From assembly GCF_001580455.1 (NCBI RefSeq), contig NZ_CP010951.1, forward strand, positions 2,629,001-2,693,000: a stretch of 64,000 nucleotides of DNA, in the 5' to 3' direction. Both the position numbers and the translations under genes were made by a program. The DNA comes from Ramlibacter tataouinensis (GTDB lineage Bacteria > Pseudomonadota > Gammaproteobacteria > Burkholderiales > Burkholderiaceae_C). The notes under the pieces were generated by a model. The model saw nothing but the letters and a program-made list of their open reading frames with translations. It was not told the origin of the DNA and did no database searches. Shown here one piece after another: positions 25,613 to 33,631 of the stretch (its first letter is position 1; each line of letters opens with the position of its first letter).

Positions 25613-26281
25613 ATGGACACCGCATTCCTGCGCGAAGAGATCTGCCGGGTGGGCCGCTCCCTGTTCGAGCGCGGCTACGCCCACTCCACCGCCGGCAACA
25701 TCAGCGTGCGGCTGGACGAGCCGGAGGGCGGCGGCTTTCTCATCACCCCCACCGATGCCTGCCTGGGCTTCCTGCAGCCGCAGCAGCTGGCCTGGGTGGA
25801 TGGATCGGGCCAGCAGCGCGCGGGCGACCGCGCGAGCAAGTCGCTGGCGCTGCACCGGCGCATCTACGAGGCGGCGCCGGAAGCGCGCTGCGTGATCCAC
25901 ACGCATTCGACGCACCTGGTCGCCCTGACTCTGCAGGGCGTCTGGAGTCCCCAGGACATCCTGCCGCCGCTGACGCCGTACTACGTGATGAAGGTGGGCC
26001 ACGTGCCCCTCGTTCCCTATCACCGTCCGGGCGATCCGGCCGCGGGCGGGATGGTCGCTGAGCTGATCGCGCAGCAGCAGGGGCAGGGCCGCACCCTGCG
26101 TGCCGTGATGCTGGAGCGGCTGGGCCCAAACGTCTGGCACGACAGCCCGGCGGCGGCGATGGCGGTGCTGGAGGAGCTGGAAGAGACAGCCCGCCTGTGG
26201 CTGGTCTGCGGTCGCGCTGTGCCGCCGCTGTCAGAAGAACAGATCGAGGAACTGCGGCGGCACTTCGGCGCGCCTTGGTGA
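25613..26281 (+). CDS. otnC: Class II aldolase/adducin family decarboxylating aldolase (OtnC-like)
   Basis: A 222-residue metal-dependent aldolase. The N-terminal block GYAHSTAGNISVRL binds substrate phosphate. The zinc histidines appear in VIHTHSTHLVALT. Toward the C-terminus the usual third-histidine region reads LERLGPNVWHDSPAAA. In the known tetronate pathway OtnC decarboxylates 3-oxo-tetronate 4-phosphate to dihydroxyacetone phosphate. It begins 15 bases after ltnD. The usual isomerase (OtnI) and a dedicated regulator or transporter are not adjacent, so the operon is minimal. Confidence 0.84.
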   Translation: MDTAFLREEICRVGRSLFERGYAHSTAGNISVRLDEPEGGGFLITPTDACLGFLQPQQLAWVDGSGQQRAGDRASKSLALHRRIYEAAPEARCVIHTHSTHLVALTLQGVWSPQDILPPLTPYYVMKVGHVPLVPYHRPGDPAAGGMVAELIAQQQGQGRTLRAVMLERLGPNVWHDSPAAAMAVLEELEETARLWLVCGRAVPPLSEEQIEELRRHFGAPW

Positions 26282-26671
26282 GAATGTGGCTCACCTGTCG
26301 AGCGCCACGGGGCGGCGCAATGTACGCCGCGAGCAGCTCAACTGCGCGGCTGCTCCTGCGTAATTCAACGGCTTGAAATCGGTGTAACCACAGTCTCGGC
26401 AGTAGCCAGGCTCGCCTGCCGAGCCTGCGGCCGGAAACTCTTGTGCCATCAACGGCTGCGCTTGGTTGACTTCATTGCTTGCGACTTAGCTCGGCGCCGG
26501 ATGGGTCCTACGACGAACTGACGGTTTCTAACACTCCGAAAAGCACGGCCGAGATTTACTGCGGCTCAGGCTGTACTGCAAGCGACACGGTACTGGCTGA
26601 GGCGCTGGGAGGGAGGTGGTTCGTGCCGTCCCGCGCACTGCTTTTGTCGCGGTTCATTCATGGAGACCATG
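26282..26671. other. 390-base intergenic region upstream of the peptide gene
   Basis: Nothing convincingly coding. It has an 8-bp inverted repeat (CTCGGCAG 26395-26402, CTGCCGAG 26416-26423, 13-base loop) that could end the acid-sugar operon, but no T run follows. TTGACT at 26466-26471 resembles a -35 box, without a good -10 at 16-18 bases. Base composition is less GC-rich than the flanks, consistent with an acquired locus. The promoter for the peptide gene is expected here. Confidence 0.5.
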
Positions 26672-26860
26672 ATGCGTACCTTGAAGACTGAAGAACTGGA
26701 ACTGGTCGCTGGTGGAGACCAGCCGCCGGAGAACACCAAGAAGGGCAACAACGGTTGGGGCAACGGCGCCGAAGGCCTCAACAACGGCTCCGACGAGGGT
26801 GGCACGGCGGAAAGCAAGACCGCCGAAGCCGGCGAGCAAAACCAGCACGACGAGCGTTGA
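26672..26860 (+). CDS. Double-glycine-leader secreted peptide (RiPP/microcin-like precursor)
   Basis: A 62-residue peptide. Residues 1-15 (MRTLKTEELELVAGG) form a short leader ending in Gly-Gly, the cleavage site of C39 peptidases, with acidic and hydrophobic residues spaced as in class II bacteriocin leaders. The 47-residue core begins DQPPENTKKG, is rich in Gly, Asn and Glu, contains NNGWGNGAEG then LNNGSDEGGT, and has no cysteine and a single Trp. GGAG at 26662-26665 is six bases before the ATG at 26672; ATGs at 26669 and 26660 are in frame. It precedes an adaptor, a C39 exporter and a putative modifying enzyme. Its activity is unknown. Confidence 0.75.
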   Translation: MRTLKTEELELVAGGDQPPENTKKGNNGWGNGAEGLNNGSDEGGTAESKTAEAGEQNQHDER

Positions 26861-26981
26861 TCCTCGTTTGTGCAAGCGGCGCGGGTCCGTTCACAGGACT
26901 CGCGCCACGTCGCTTCACGGTGTCGTCGTCGAAAGACGCCGGCACCCGTAAAGCTCAGTGACGCCAACTCAGGTACCGGCG

Positions 26982-28376
26982 ATGGCAGATCAAGCACATC
27001 CTCCCGCAAACTCGAGCCTGACCGAAGGCCAAGACGACCGTTGGGTGCCGGCTGTCGCCGCACGCACCGTCGCCCCGCCCGCGGGCGCGGAGGTTCGCCT
27101 GTTCCGCTCGGAGGTGCTGGAGGCGCGGCAGACTCAATGGCTCGGCACCGTGATGCTGGCGCCCCGGACTTCCTTCCGTCTGTTCACGCTCGTGGGCGTC
27201 ATCGCCGCCGCAGCGATCGTCGCCCTGCTGGGTTTTGGGGAATTCACGCGCACAGCCCGCGTCAATGGCTGGCTTCTGCCGCACGACGGCGTGGTCCGCG
27301 TGCAGGCTCCGCGCCCCGGCATCGTCGGCGCCCTCGAGGTGAAGGAGGGATCCCAGGTGCACAAGGGTGACCGCTTGTTGACGCTCTCCGACGAACTGCA
27401 AAGCACGCGCCTCGGGGCCACGCAAGCGCAGATCACGCAGCGGCTCAGTGAGCGCCGCGCCAGCCTGGCCGAAGAGCGCCTGCAGCAGCAACGCCTGCTC
27501 GCGCAGCAGGATCGCGCGCTGGCCACTCGCGTGGCGGCCTTGCGCTCCGAAGAGGAGCAGGTCGTGCGTGAGATCTCGCTGTTGCGCGAGAGGATTGACA
27601 TCGCGGACCGTGCCGTCGCGCTGCACCGCAAGTTGTATGAAGAGGGTTTCATCTCCGACCTGAAGCTGCAGCAGGTTCAATCTGAGCTGCTCGAGCAGCG
27701 TGGCCGGCTAGCCACGGCCGAGCGCAGCCGGCTCGCCACGGCGCGCGAGCGCATGAACGTCGAAGCCGAACGGGCCGACCTGCCGCTGAAAATCGGACGC
27801 GACACCGCGCAGCTCGAGCGCAGCATCGCGGAACTCGAGCAGGAACGCGCCGAGGCCGAAGCGCGGCGCGAAATCGTCGTCGTCGCGCCCCATGACGGCA
27901 CGGTGACCGCCATCCATGCCGTGGCAGGCGCGAAAGCCGATACGGGCACGCCGCTGCTGTCCATCGTCCCACCGGACAGCCGGCTCGAGGCGCACCTGTA
28001 CGCCCCGAGCCGCAGCATCGGTTTCGTGCGGGCCGGCCAGCAGGTGCAGCTGCGCTACCAGGCCTTCCCGTACCAGCGCTTCGGCCACTACGAGGGCGTG
28101 GTGACGGCGGTCTCGCGGGCGGCGCTGAGCCCGGCCGACCTGCCGGTGCAGCTGTCGGGGCTCACCGGCGTGACCGGCGCCGCGGCCGGCGCCGCGGCCG
28201 ATCCGCTCTACCGCATCACGGTGAAGCTCGCGAGCCAGACCGTCACGGCCTACGGCGCGCAGACGCCGCTGCAGCCGGGTATGACGCTGGAAGCCGACGT
28301 GGCCCTCGAGCGGCGGCGCCTGTTCGAATGGGTGCTCGATCCCTTGTACGCAGTGACCGGAGGGCGTCGCGGATGA
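26982..28376 (+). CDS. HlyD family periplasmic adaptor for peptide export
   Basis: A 464-residue membrane fusion protein. Residues about 66-86 form one transmembrane helix (LFTLVGVIAAAAIVALLGF), with the N-terminal tail in the cytoplasm. Then come a biotinyl-lipoyl half motif (GIVGALEVKEGSQVHKGD), a long coiled coil (about 125-285), the second half motif (IVVVAPHDGTVTAIHAVAG) and a beta-barrel end. It would bridge the ABC exporter to an outer-membrane channel, not encoded here. An ATG at 26982 is chosen; a GTG at 26958 would add eight residues. Its stop overlaps the exporter start (ATGA). Confidence 0.88.
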   Translation: MADQAHPPANSSLTEGQDDRWVPAVAARTVAPPAGAEVRLFRSEVLEARQTQWLGTVMLAPRTSFRLFTLVGVIAAAAIVALLGFGEFTRTARVNGWLLPHDGVVRVQAPRPGIVGALEVKEGSQVHKGDRLLTLSDELQSTRLGATQAQITQRLSERRASLAEERLQQQRLLAQQDRALATRVAALRSEEEQVVREISLLRERIDIADRAVALHRKLYEEGFISDLKLQQVQSELLEQRGRLATAERSRLATARERMNVEAERADLPLKIGRDTAQLERSIAELEQERAEAEARREIVVVAPHDGTVTAIHAVAGAKADTGTPLLSIVPPDSRLEAHLYAPSRSIGFVRAGQQVQLRYQAFPYQRFGHYEGVVTAVSRAALSPADLPVQLSGLTGVTGAAAGAAADPLYRITVKLASQTVTAYGAQTPLQPGMTLEADVALERRRLFEWVLDPLYAVTGGRRG

Positions 28377-30556
28377 ATGCGCTCGACAAACTCGCCATCA
28401 ACTGGGGATCCCGGCTGCCGATGGTCATGCAGACCGAGGCTGCCGAATGCGGCCTTGCCTGCCTGGCGATGGTCGTCGGGTACCACGGCCAGCCCTGCGA
28501 GATCTCCGAGCTGCGGCGGCACCTTTCGGTCTCCCTGAAGGGAACCAGTCTGAAGCAGTTGGTTGGCATGGCCGAGCGGCTCGGCCTCGCCGCACGTCCT
28601 GTGCGGCTGGAGCTGGACGAACTCAATCAACTGAGCACGCCGTGCATTCTGCATTGGAATTTGCAGCACTTCGTCGTGCTCGCCAAGGTCACGGCCGACG
28701 CCATCGTGATCCACGACCCGGCGGTCGGCGTGCGGCGCTTGCCGATGGCCGCAGTGTCCCGGCATTTCACCGGCATCGCGCTCGAATTGACACCGGTGGG
28801 CGAGCTGGCACCCGCCAGGGAGCCTGCGCGCGTTCGCCTGCGCTCGATCCTGGGGCGCGTCACCGGGTTGCGGCGCTCGCTCGGACAGCTGTTCGCACTG
28901 GCCCTGGCGATCGAGGTGTTCGCGGTCATGAGCCCGCTGTTCATGCAGTGGGTGGTCGACCATGCCCTGGTCAGCGCCGACCGCGACCTGTTGCTCGTAC
29001 TGGCGCTCGGCTTCGGCATGCTGCTGCTGTTGCGAACGATGGTCTCCGTCATGCGCGGCTGGATCGTGATCGTCCTTGGCGCCTCGATGAAGGTGCAGGG
29101 CCGCACCAACATCTTCAGCCACATGATCAACCTGCCGTCGTCATATTTCGAGGCTCGCCATCTCGGCGACGTGGTGTCGCGCTTCTGCTCGCAGGACACC
29201 ATCCTCCAGGCGATAACCACCGATGTCGTCGAAGCGGTGCTCGATGGTCTGCTGGTGAGCGTGACGCTGGCGATCATGTTCCTGTTCGCGCCGAGCCTGA
29301 CGCTCGTCGCCATCGCCGGCGCTTTCCTGTACGGCTTGCTGCGCTGGGTGTCCTACACGCCCATGCGCCAGGCCTCGGCCGAGGCGATCGTCTGGGGAGC
29401 GCGGCGCGACACCCATGTTCTCGAAACACTGCGTGGCGTCAAGACAATCAAGCTGTTCAACGGGCAGGACAGCCGGCGCGCCCGCTGGATGAATCTGCTC
29501 ATCGAAGCGACAAATCGCCAATTGACGATGCAGAAGCTGCAGTTGATCGTTCGCACTGCCAACCTGCTGCTGGTCGGCCTGCTCGCCATCGTGGTGGTCT
29601 GGCTGGGGGCCAACCTGGTGCTTGAAAAGCAGATGTCGATCGGCATGCTGCTCGCATTCATCATGTACAAGGACCAGTTCCTTGGCCGCGTCAGCAACCT
29701 GATCGACCGCGCCGTCGACCTGACGATGCTGCGGTTGCATGCCGAGCGGCTGGCGGACATTGCGCTCACAGAGCCCGAACCGCGCGGCGCTGTCGCCGAC
29801 GCTGACGCCTGCGAGACCGCGCGGCCCGTGGCGATCGAGGTGCGCAACCTGCGCTTCCGCTACAGCGAGACCGACCCCTGGGTGCTCGATCGCGTGAGCT
29901 TCCGGATCGAGGCCGGCGAGACGGTGGCAATCGTCGGCGCCTCCGGATGCGGCAAGACGACGCTGCTCAAGATCCTGGCCAGCCTGCTGCCGCCCACCCA
30001 AGGCGACGTGCAGGTCGATGGCCAGTCGCTGGCGAGCCTGGGCGCGACCCGCTGGCGCTCGATGATCGGCGTGGTCATGCAGGACGACCAGCTGTTCGCC
30101 GGGTCGGTCGGCGACAACATCTGTTTCTTCGCCGACCAGCCTGACCAGCGCCGGATCGAGGAGTGCGCGCGCCTGGCCGCGCTGCATGACGAGATCGCCG
30201 CCATGCCGATGGGCTACCACACGCTGATCGGCGACATGGGAACCTCGCTGTCGGGTGGCCAGAAGCAGCGCGTGCTGATTGCGCGAGCACTGTATCGCCA
30301 GCCCGGCGTGCTGCTGCTCGACGAGGCGACCAGCGACCTCGACGTCGGCAACGAAAAGCTGGTCAACGCGGCGATACGCGCCACGCGGGTGACACGCGTC
30401 ATCGTCGCGCACCGGCCCGAGACGATCCGCTCGGCCGATCGCGTGATCAACCTCGACGAGATCAGTGGCCGCAGCGTGGCTCACCTGTCGGTGTTGCCCG
30501 GCGCCGGCCGCGGAGCCGGAATCGCGGGACCCACGTCGCAGATCGGGGCCACATGA
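28373..30556 (+). CDS. Peptidase-containing (C39) ABC exporter for double-glycine peptides
   Basis: A 727-residue protein with three parts. The N-terminal C39 peptidase (about 1-135) has the triad Cys26 (EAAECGLACLAMV), His99 (QHFVVL) and Asp115 (IHDPAVG), so it should be active. A six-helix ABC membrane domain follows (about 165-450). The nucleotide-binding domain has Walker A GASGCGKTT, signature LSGGQKQR and Walker B LLLDEATSDLD. Colicin V/lactococcin-type exporters of this kind trim the leader after Gly-Gly while exporting the core. It overlaps both neighbours by four bases, so all three are translated together. Confidence 0.92.
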   Translation: MNALDKLAINWGSRLPMVMQTEAAECGLACLAMVVGYHGQPCEISELRRHLSVSLKGTSLKQLVGMAERLGLAARPVRLELDELNQLSTPCILHWNLQHFVVLAKVTADAIVIHDPAVGVRRLPMAAVSRHFTGIALELTPVGELAPAREPARVRLRSILGRVTGLRRSLGQLFALALAIEVFAVMSPLFMQWVVDHALVSADRDLLLVLALGFGMLLLLRTMVSVMRGWIVIVLGASMKVQGRTNIFSHMINLPSSYFEARHLGDVVSRFCSQDTILQAITTDVVEAVLDGLLVSVTLAIMFLFAPSLTLVAIAGAFLYGLLRWVSYTPMRQASAEAIVWGARRDTHVLETLRGVKTIKLFNGQDSRRARWMNLLIEATNRQLTMQKLQLIVRTANLLLVGLLAIVVVWLGANLVLEKQMSIGMLLAFIMYKDQFLGRVSNLIDRAVDLTMLRLHAERLADIALTEPEPRGAVADADACETARPVAIEVRNLRFRYSETDPWVLDRVSFRIEAGETVAIVGASGCGKTTLLKILASLLPPTQGDVQVDGQSLASLGATRWRSMIGVVMQDDQLFAGSVGDNICFFADQPDQRRIEECARLAALHDEIAAMPMGYHTLIGDMGTSLSGGQKQRVLIARALYRQPGVLLLDEATSDLDVGNEKLVNAAIRATRVTRVIVAHRPETIRSADRVINLDEISGRSVAHLSVLPGAGRGAGIAGPTSQIGAT

Positions 30557-32397
30557 GCGCTGCAGGGCAGGATTCCAAACCGGTCGCTCCTTCCCTGGGA
30601 AAAGCTGACGCGCGCGGCAGCTTCACCGAGGACATCGCACGCTGGAGAGCCTGGGACCGCTTTCTCGCGGCGACTGCTGAAACGGGGTTCATGCAATCGT
30701 CGGCGTGGGCGCAGTTCCGCTCGCTTTCCGGATGCGAGCATTTCGCCGTCACGGTGAAGGACGGCGACGCGATCGTCGGCGGAGCGCTCGTCGGCAGGTG
30801 GAACTCCGGGCCGGGACGCTGCTTCTACTACGTGCAGGAGGGGCCGGTGCTGCCCTCCGATGAGGCAGGCGCGGCCGAGGTGTTCGACGCCGTTCTGGCC
30901 AGCATCGAGCGGCATCGCCAGGCCGAGGCCGCGACGGTGAGCCACCTGCGGATCGAGCCGCGCTGGCAGCGCTTGCCGGACTTCGTGCGTGGGTTCCGGC
31001 CGTCGGCATCTTCAGACGACCGCTTCTCCGAGCCGCGCCAGACGCTGTGCATCGACCTGCGCCCCGGCGAAGACGAGATCCTGGCCCAGATGAAGCCCAA
31101 GGGCCGCTACAACGTTCGCGTTGCGCGCAAGCATGGCGTCACGGTCGTCAGGGACAACTCTTACCAGGGCCTGGTCGATTTCATGCGCATTCAACGCTGC
31201 ACGACCTTGCGCAAGGGCATGCAGCCGATGCAGCCCGGCTACTTTCGCCAATTGCTCGCGGAGCTCGTGCCGCGCGGGCAAGCCTCTCTGTACTTTGCCG
31301 AACATCGCGGGCGGCGCCTCGCCACCGCGCTCGTCGTCAACTTCGGCAGGCGCGCGACCTATCTCTTTGGCGGTTCGCTCCAGGCACAGCGCCGCGTGAT
31401 GGCGCCGTCGCTGCTTCACTTCGAGATCATGCGCAGGGCCAAGGCGGCCGGCTGCGAGTGGTACGACCTGTGGGGCGTGGCACCGCCAGACAAACCGGAC
31501 CACGCCTGGCAACAGATCAGCGAGTTCAAACGCAAGATGGGCGGCGTCGAGGTGCGGCTCGTGCCGACGCTCGACTACGTCTACGACGCGGCTGCCTACG
31601 ACCGGTTCCGAGTCGCGGAATGCGAAAGGGCAGCAGCTCCTCCCAAACCTCATGCGCCGGCGTCCGGAAGGGAGCGCCCGAAGCGACACAGCCCGCAAGT
31701 GCCGGAGCGGTCGGCATCGTCCGTACCCGCGGTCCATGCGGACCGCGTCCTGGCCGGCGTCAAGCTGTTCGAGCCGGCGATCCCGCGCCGCGAATTCGAC
31801 GCGCTGCGCTATGCCATCCCGGAAAGCCACATCCGGGGCCTGCTGCAGGAGGGGTTCCGCTTCTACCAGACGACCTTCTGGTATCCGCTGGACCGCCCGC
31901 CGGAGAACGTCTTCGAGGACATCGTCCAGAAGTTGAGGCCGCTGGCCCAGCCCTCGAAAGACGTGATCGGCGTCGAGTGGTGGTTCAGCGTGACGCAGAC
32001 CGAATCGACGCCGCAGTGGCTGCTGCCCTGCCATTTCGATCGCAGCGATCTGGATGAACAGGATGTTCGCAAGATCAGGCACCCGGAAACGGCGAGCGTG
32101 CTATTTCTCAGTTCGGTGCCGTACGGCGAGCTGGTGATCACCGACCAGGTGCTGGGCGACAAGGGGCCGCTCCCGCCGCAGCCCAGGGACATGCGATTCG
32201 TCAGCCCGAAGGCCAACCGCTACGCCACCTTCCCCGGCCAGCTGTACCACGGCGTCATCGGCCGCATGTGGCGCCCGGCGAAGGGGGAACCCAGGCTGCG
32301 CATCGCGATGGCGGTGAACTGGTGGACCCAAAGGCCGGAAGCCGCTTACCTGCAGGACTCGCGCGGCTGCATGACGGCCTTGCATCTGCACGGCTGA
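30553..32397 (+). CDS. FemAB/FemX-type aminoacyltransferase fused to a putative 2OG/Fe(II) oxygenase-like domain
   Basis: A 614-residue two-domain protein. Residues about 20-350 match FemAB/FemX GNAT-type transferases, which move an amino acid from aminoacyl-tRNA to a peptide: ETGFMQSSAWAQF, FYYVQEGPVLP, MKPKGRYNVRVARKHGV, YDLWGVAPPDKPDHAWQQI and SEFKRKMGG. A Pro/Arg-rich linker (about 355-395) leads to a C-terminal domain with the iron-ligand pattern His494-x-Asp496 (LPCHFDRSDLD), His566 (PGQLYHGVIG) and Arg581/Arg583 (RLRIAMAVNWW), as in 2-oxoglutarate oxygenases. The start overlaps the exporter stop (ATGA). I infer modification of the exported peptide. The second-domain call is motif-based. 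Confidence 0.75.
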   Translation: MSAAGQDSKPVAPSLGKADARGSFTEDIARWRAWDRFLAATAETGFMQSSAWAQFRSLSGCEHFAVTVKDGDAIVGGALVGRWNSGPGRCFYYVQEGPVLPSDEAGAAEVFDAVLASIERHRQAEAATVSHLRIEPRWQRLPDFVRGFRPSASSDDRFSEPRQTLCIDLRPGEDEILAQMKPKGRYNVRVARKHGVTVVRDNSYQGLVDFMRIQRCTTLRKGMQPMQPGYFRQLLAELVPRGQASLYFAEHRGRRLATALVVNFGRRATYLFGGSLQAQRRVMAPSLLHFEIMRRAKAAGCEWYDLWGVAPPDKPDHAWQQISEFKRKMGGVEVRLVPTLDYVYDAAAYDRFRVAECERAAAPPKPHAPASGRERPKRHSPQVPERSASSVPAVHADRVLAGVKLFEPAIPRREFDALRYAIPESHIRGLLQEGFRFYQTTFWYPLDRPPENVFEDIVQKLRPLAQPSKDVIGVEWWFSVTQTESTPQWLLPCHFDRSDLDEQDVRKIRHPETASVLFLSSVPYGELVITDQVLGDKGPLPPQPRDMRFVSPKANRYATFPGQLYHGVIGRMWRPAKGEPRLRIAMAVNWWTQRPEAAYLQDSRGCMTALHLHG

Positions 32398-32448
32398 GCC
32401 GCGATCGGCGTTACACGTTCCCGGCCCAACCGCGGTAGGCTGGCGCGT

Positions 32449-32700
32449 ATGGAACATTCATACCACCGCTTCTCGGAACTGTTCGCCCAGCTGGGATTGC
32501 CCTCGGACGCGGATGCCATCCGGGACTTCGTGATGCAGCACTCGCCGCTGCCCCAGGACGTGCGACTGGAAGATGCGCCGTTCTGGACTCCAGCCCAGGC
32601 CACGCTGCTGCGCGAGGCGCTCGTCGAAGATGCCGACTGGGCTGAAGTGGCCGACCAGCTGAACGCCGCGTTGCGCAGTCCGTCCACGGCGCCGGCCTGA
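32449..32700 (+). CDS. DUF2789 domain-containing protein
   Basis: An 83-residue small cytoplasmic protein. The sequence HRFSELFAQLGLPSDADAI, then FWTPAQATLLREALVEDADWAEVADQLNAAL, matches DUF2789 as I know it, an acidic helical family widespread in Proteobacteria with no assigned function. ATG 32449 is clear. It follows the peptide locus by 51 bases but seems unrelated to it; such genes normally stand alone in this group. Confidence 0.82.
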   Translation: MEHSYHRFSELFAQLGLPSDADAIRDFVMQHSPLPQDVRLEDAPFWTPAQATLLREALVEDADWAEVADQLNAALRSPSTAPA

Positions 32701-32896
32701 CGGCGCAGCAAGCCTCTCTGCTGACCGGTGGCACCCCTGCGGGCGCGTCGCACCGTGGGGAGCTTCAGGCGTCAGCCGATCCGCACCGGCACGAAGAAAC
32801 GCGAAAGCGCACGCCGCCAGGCGCTTGCGGGCGGCGCCGCCCGCTGCGAGACTGGCGCCAGGCCTGCACCGGCGGGCCCCCAGTCGCGAAAGCCCC

Positions 32897-33601
32897 ATGT
32901 CAACGCCTTTGCACATCGGTATCGTGGCGTGTTCGGCCGAAGGTGCCGCGCTTTGCTATCGCACCCTCTGTGCCGAAGGCGCTGCGCTGCTCGGCCCCCA
33001 TGCGCACCCGGAGGTCTCGCTCCACGGCGCGTCGCTGGCCGAGTATGTCCGCTGCCTCGACGGCAACGATCTGGCGGGCATCGCGCAGCTCATGCTCGCC
33101 TCCGCCAGGAAGCTCGCCGCCGCAGGAGCGGACTTCCTCATCTGCCCGGACAACTCCATCCACCAGGCCTTCCCGCTCGTGGCGCCGGCCTCGCCCCTGC
33201 CATGGCTGCACATCGCCGAAACCGTCGCCTCCGAAGCGGCCGCCCGCGGCTATCGCCGGCTCGGCATCACCGGGACCCGCTGGCTGGTGGCCAGCGAGGT
33301 GTATCCGGAGAAACTGCAGCAGCGCGGCCTCACGTGCGTGCGGCCCTCGGATGCCGAGCGCGACGAGATGGGACGCCTGATCATGGACGAGCTTGTCAAT
33401 GGCATCTTCCGGCCGGACACGGTGGCGTACTTCCAGAAGGTCATTGCGGGGCTGCAGGCCCAGGGCTGCGACGCGGTGGTCCTCGGTTGCACCGAGATCC
33501 CGCTGATCATCAGTGATCGGAATTCCCCGATTCCCACACTGGACTCCACGCGCCTGCTGGCGCGCGCCGCACTGCGCCGGGCTGTCGAGCATCGCCAATG
33601 A
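32897..33601 (+). CDS. Aspartate/glutamate racemase family protein
   Basis: A 234-residue cofactor-independent racemase-like enzyme. The fold signatures are GIVACSAEGAALCYR at the N-terminus, ADFLICPDNSIHQAFP containing the first active-site cysteine region, and VVLGCTEIPLII with the second catalytic cysteine. The first cysteine lies slightly before its usual CNT position (CPDNS), so the exact reaction (racemase, or a related hydantoin or maleate enzyme) is uncertain. The ATG at 32897 is used; upstream codons have no supporting signals. It is convergent with the MFS transporter. Confidence 0.78.
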   Translation: MSTPLHIGIVACSAEGAALCYRTLCAEGAALLGPHAHPEVSLHGASLAEYVRCLDGNDLAGIAQLMLASARKLAAAGADFLICPDNSIHQAFPLVAPASPLPWLHIAETVASEAAARGYRRLGITGTRWLVASEVYPEKLQQRGLTCVRPSDAERDEMGRLIMDELVNGIFRPDTVAYFQKVIAGLQAQGCDAVVLGCTEIPLIISDRNSPIPTLDSTRLLARAALRRAVEHRQ

Positions 33602-33631
33602 GCCGGCACGGCCGCCGGGCCGGGCAGGCAG

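Noticed and set aside
23219..26140. 973-codon minus frame opposite the acid-sugar operon
   Set aside because: High GC yields long shadow frames; composition is His/Arg/Gln-rich and opposite three strong genes.
26466..26495. Promoter TTGACT with -10 for the peptide gene
   Set aside because: No acceptable -10 within 15-18 bases; left as a note in the intergenic entry.
26479..26691. 70-codon plus-strand frame overlapping the peptide gene
   Set aside because: TTG start without ribosome binding site, no leader or Gly-Gly motif, overlaps the better-supported peptide.
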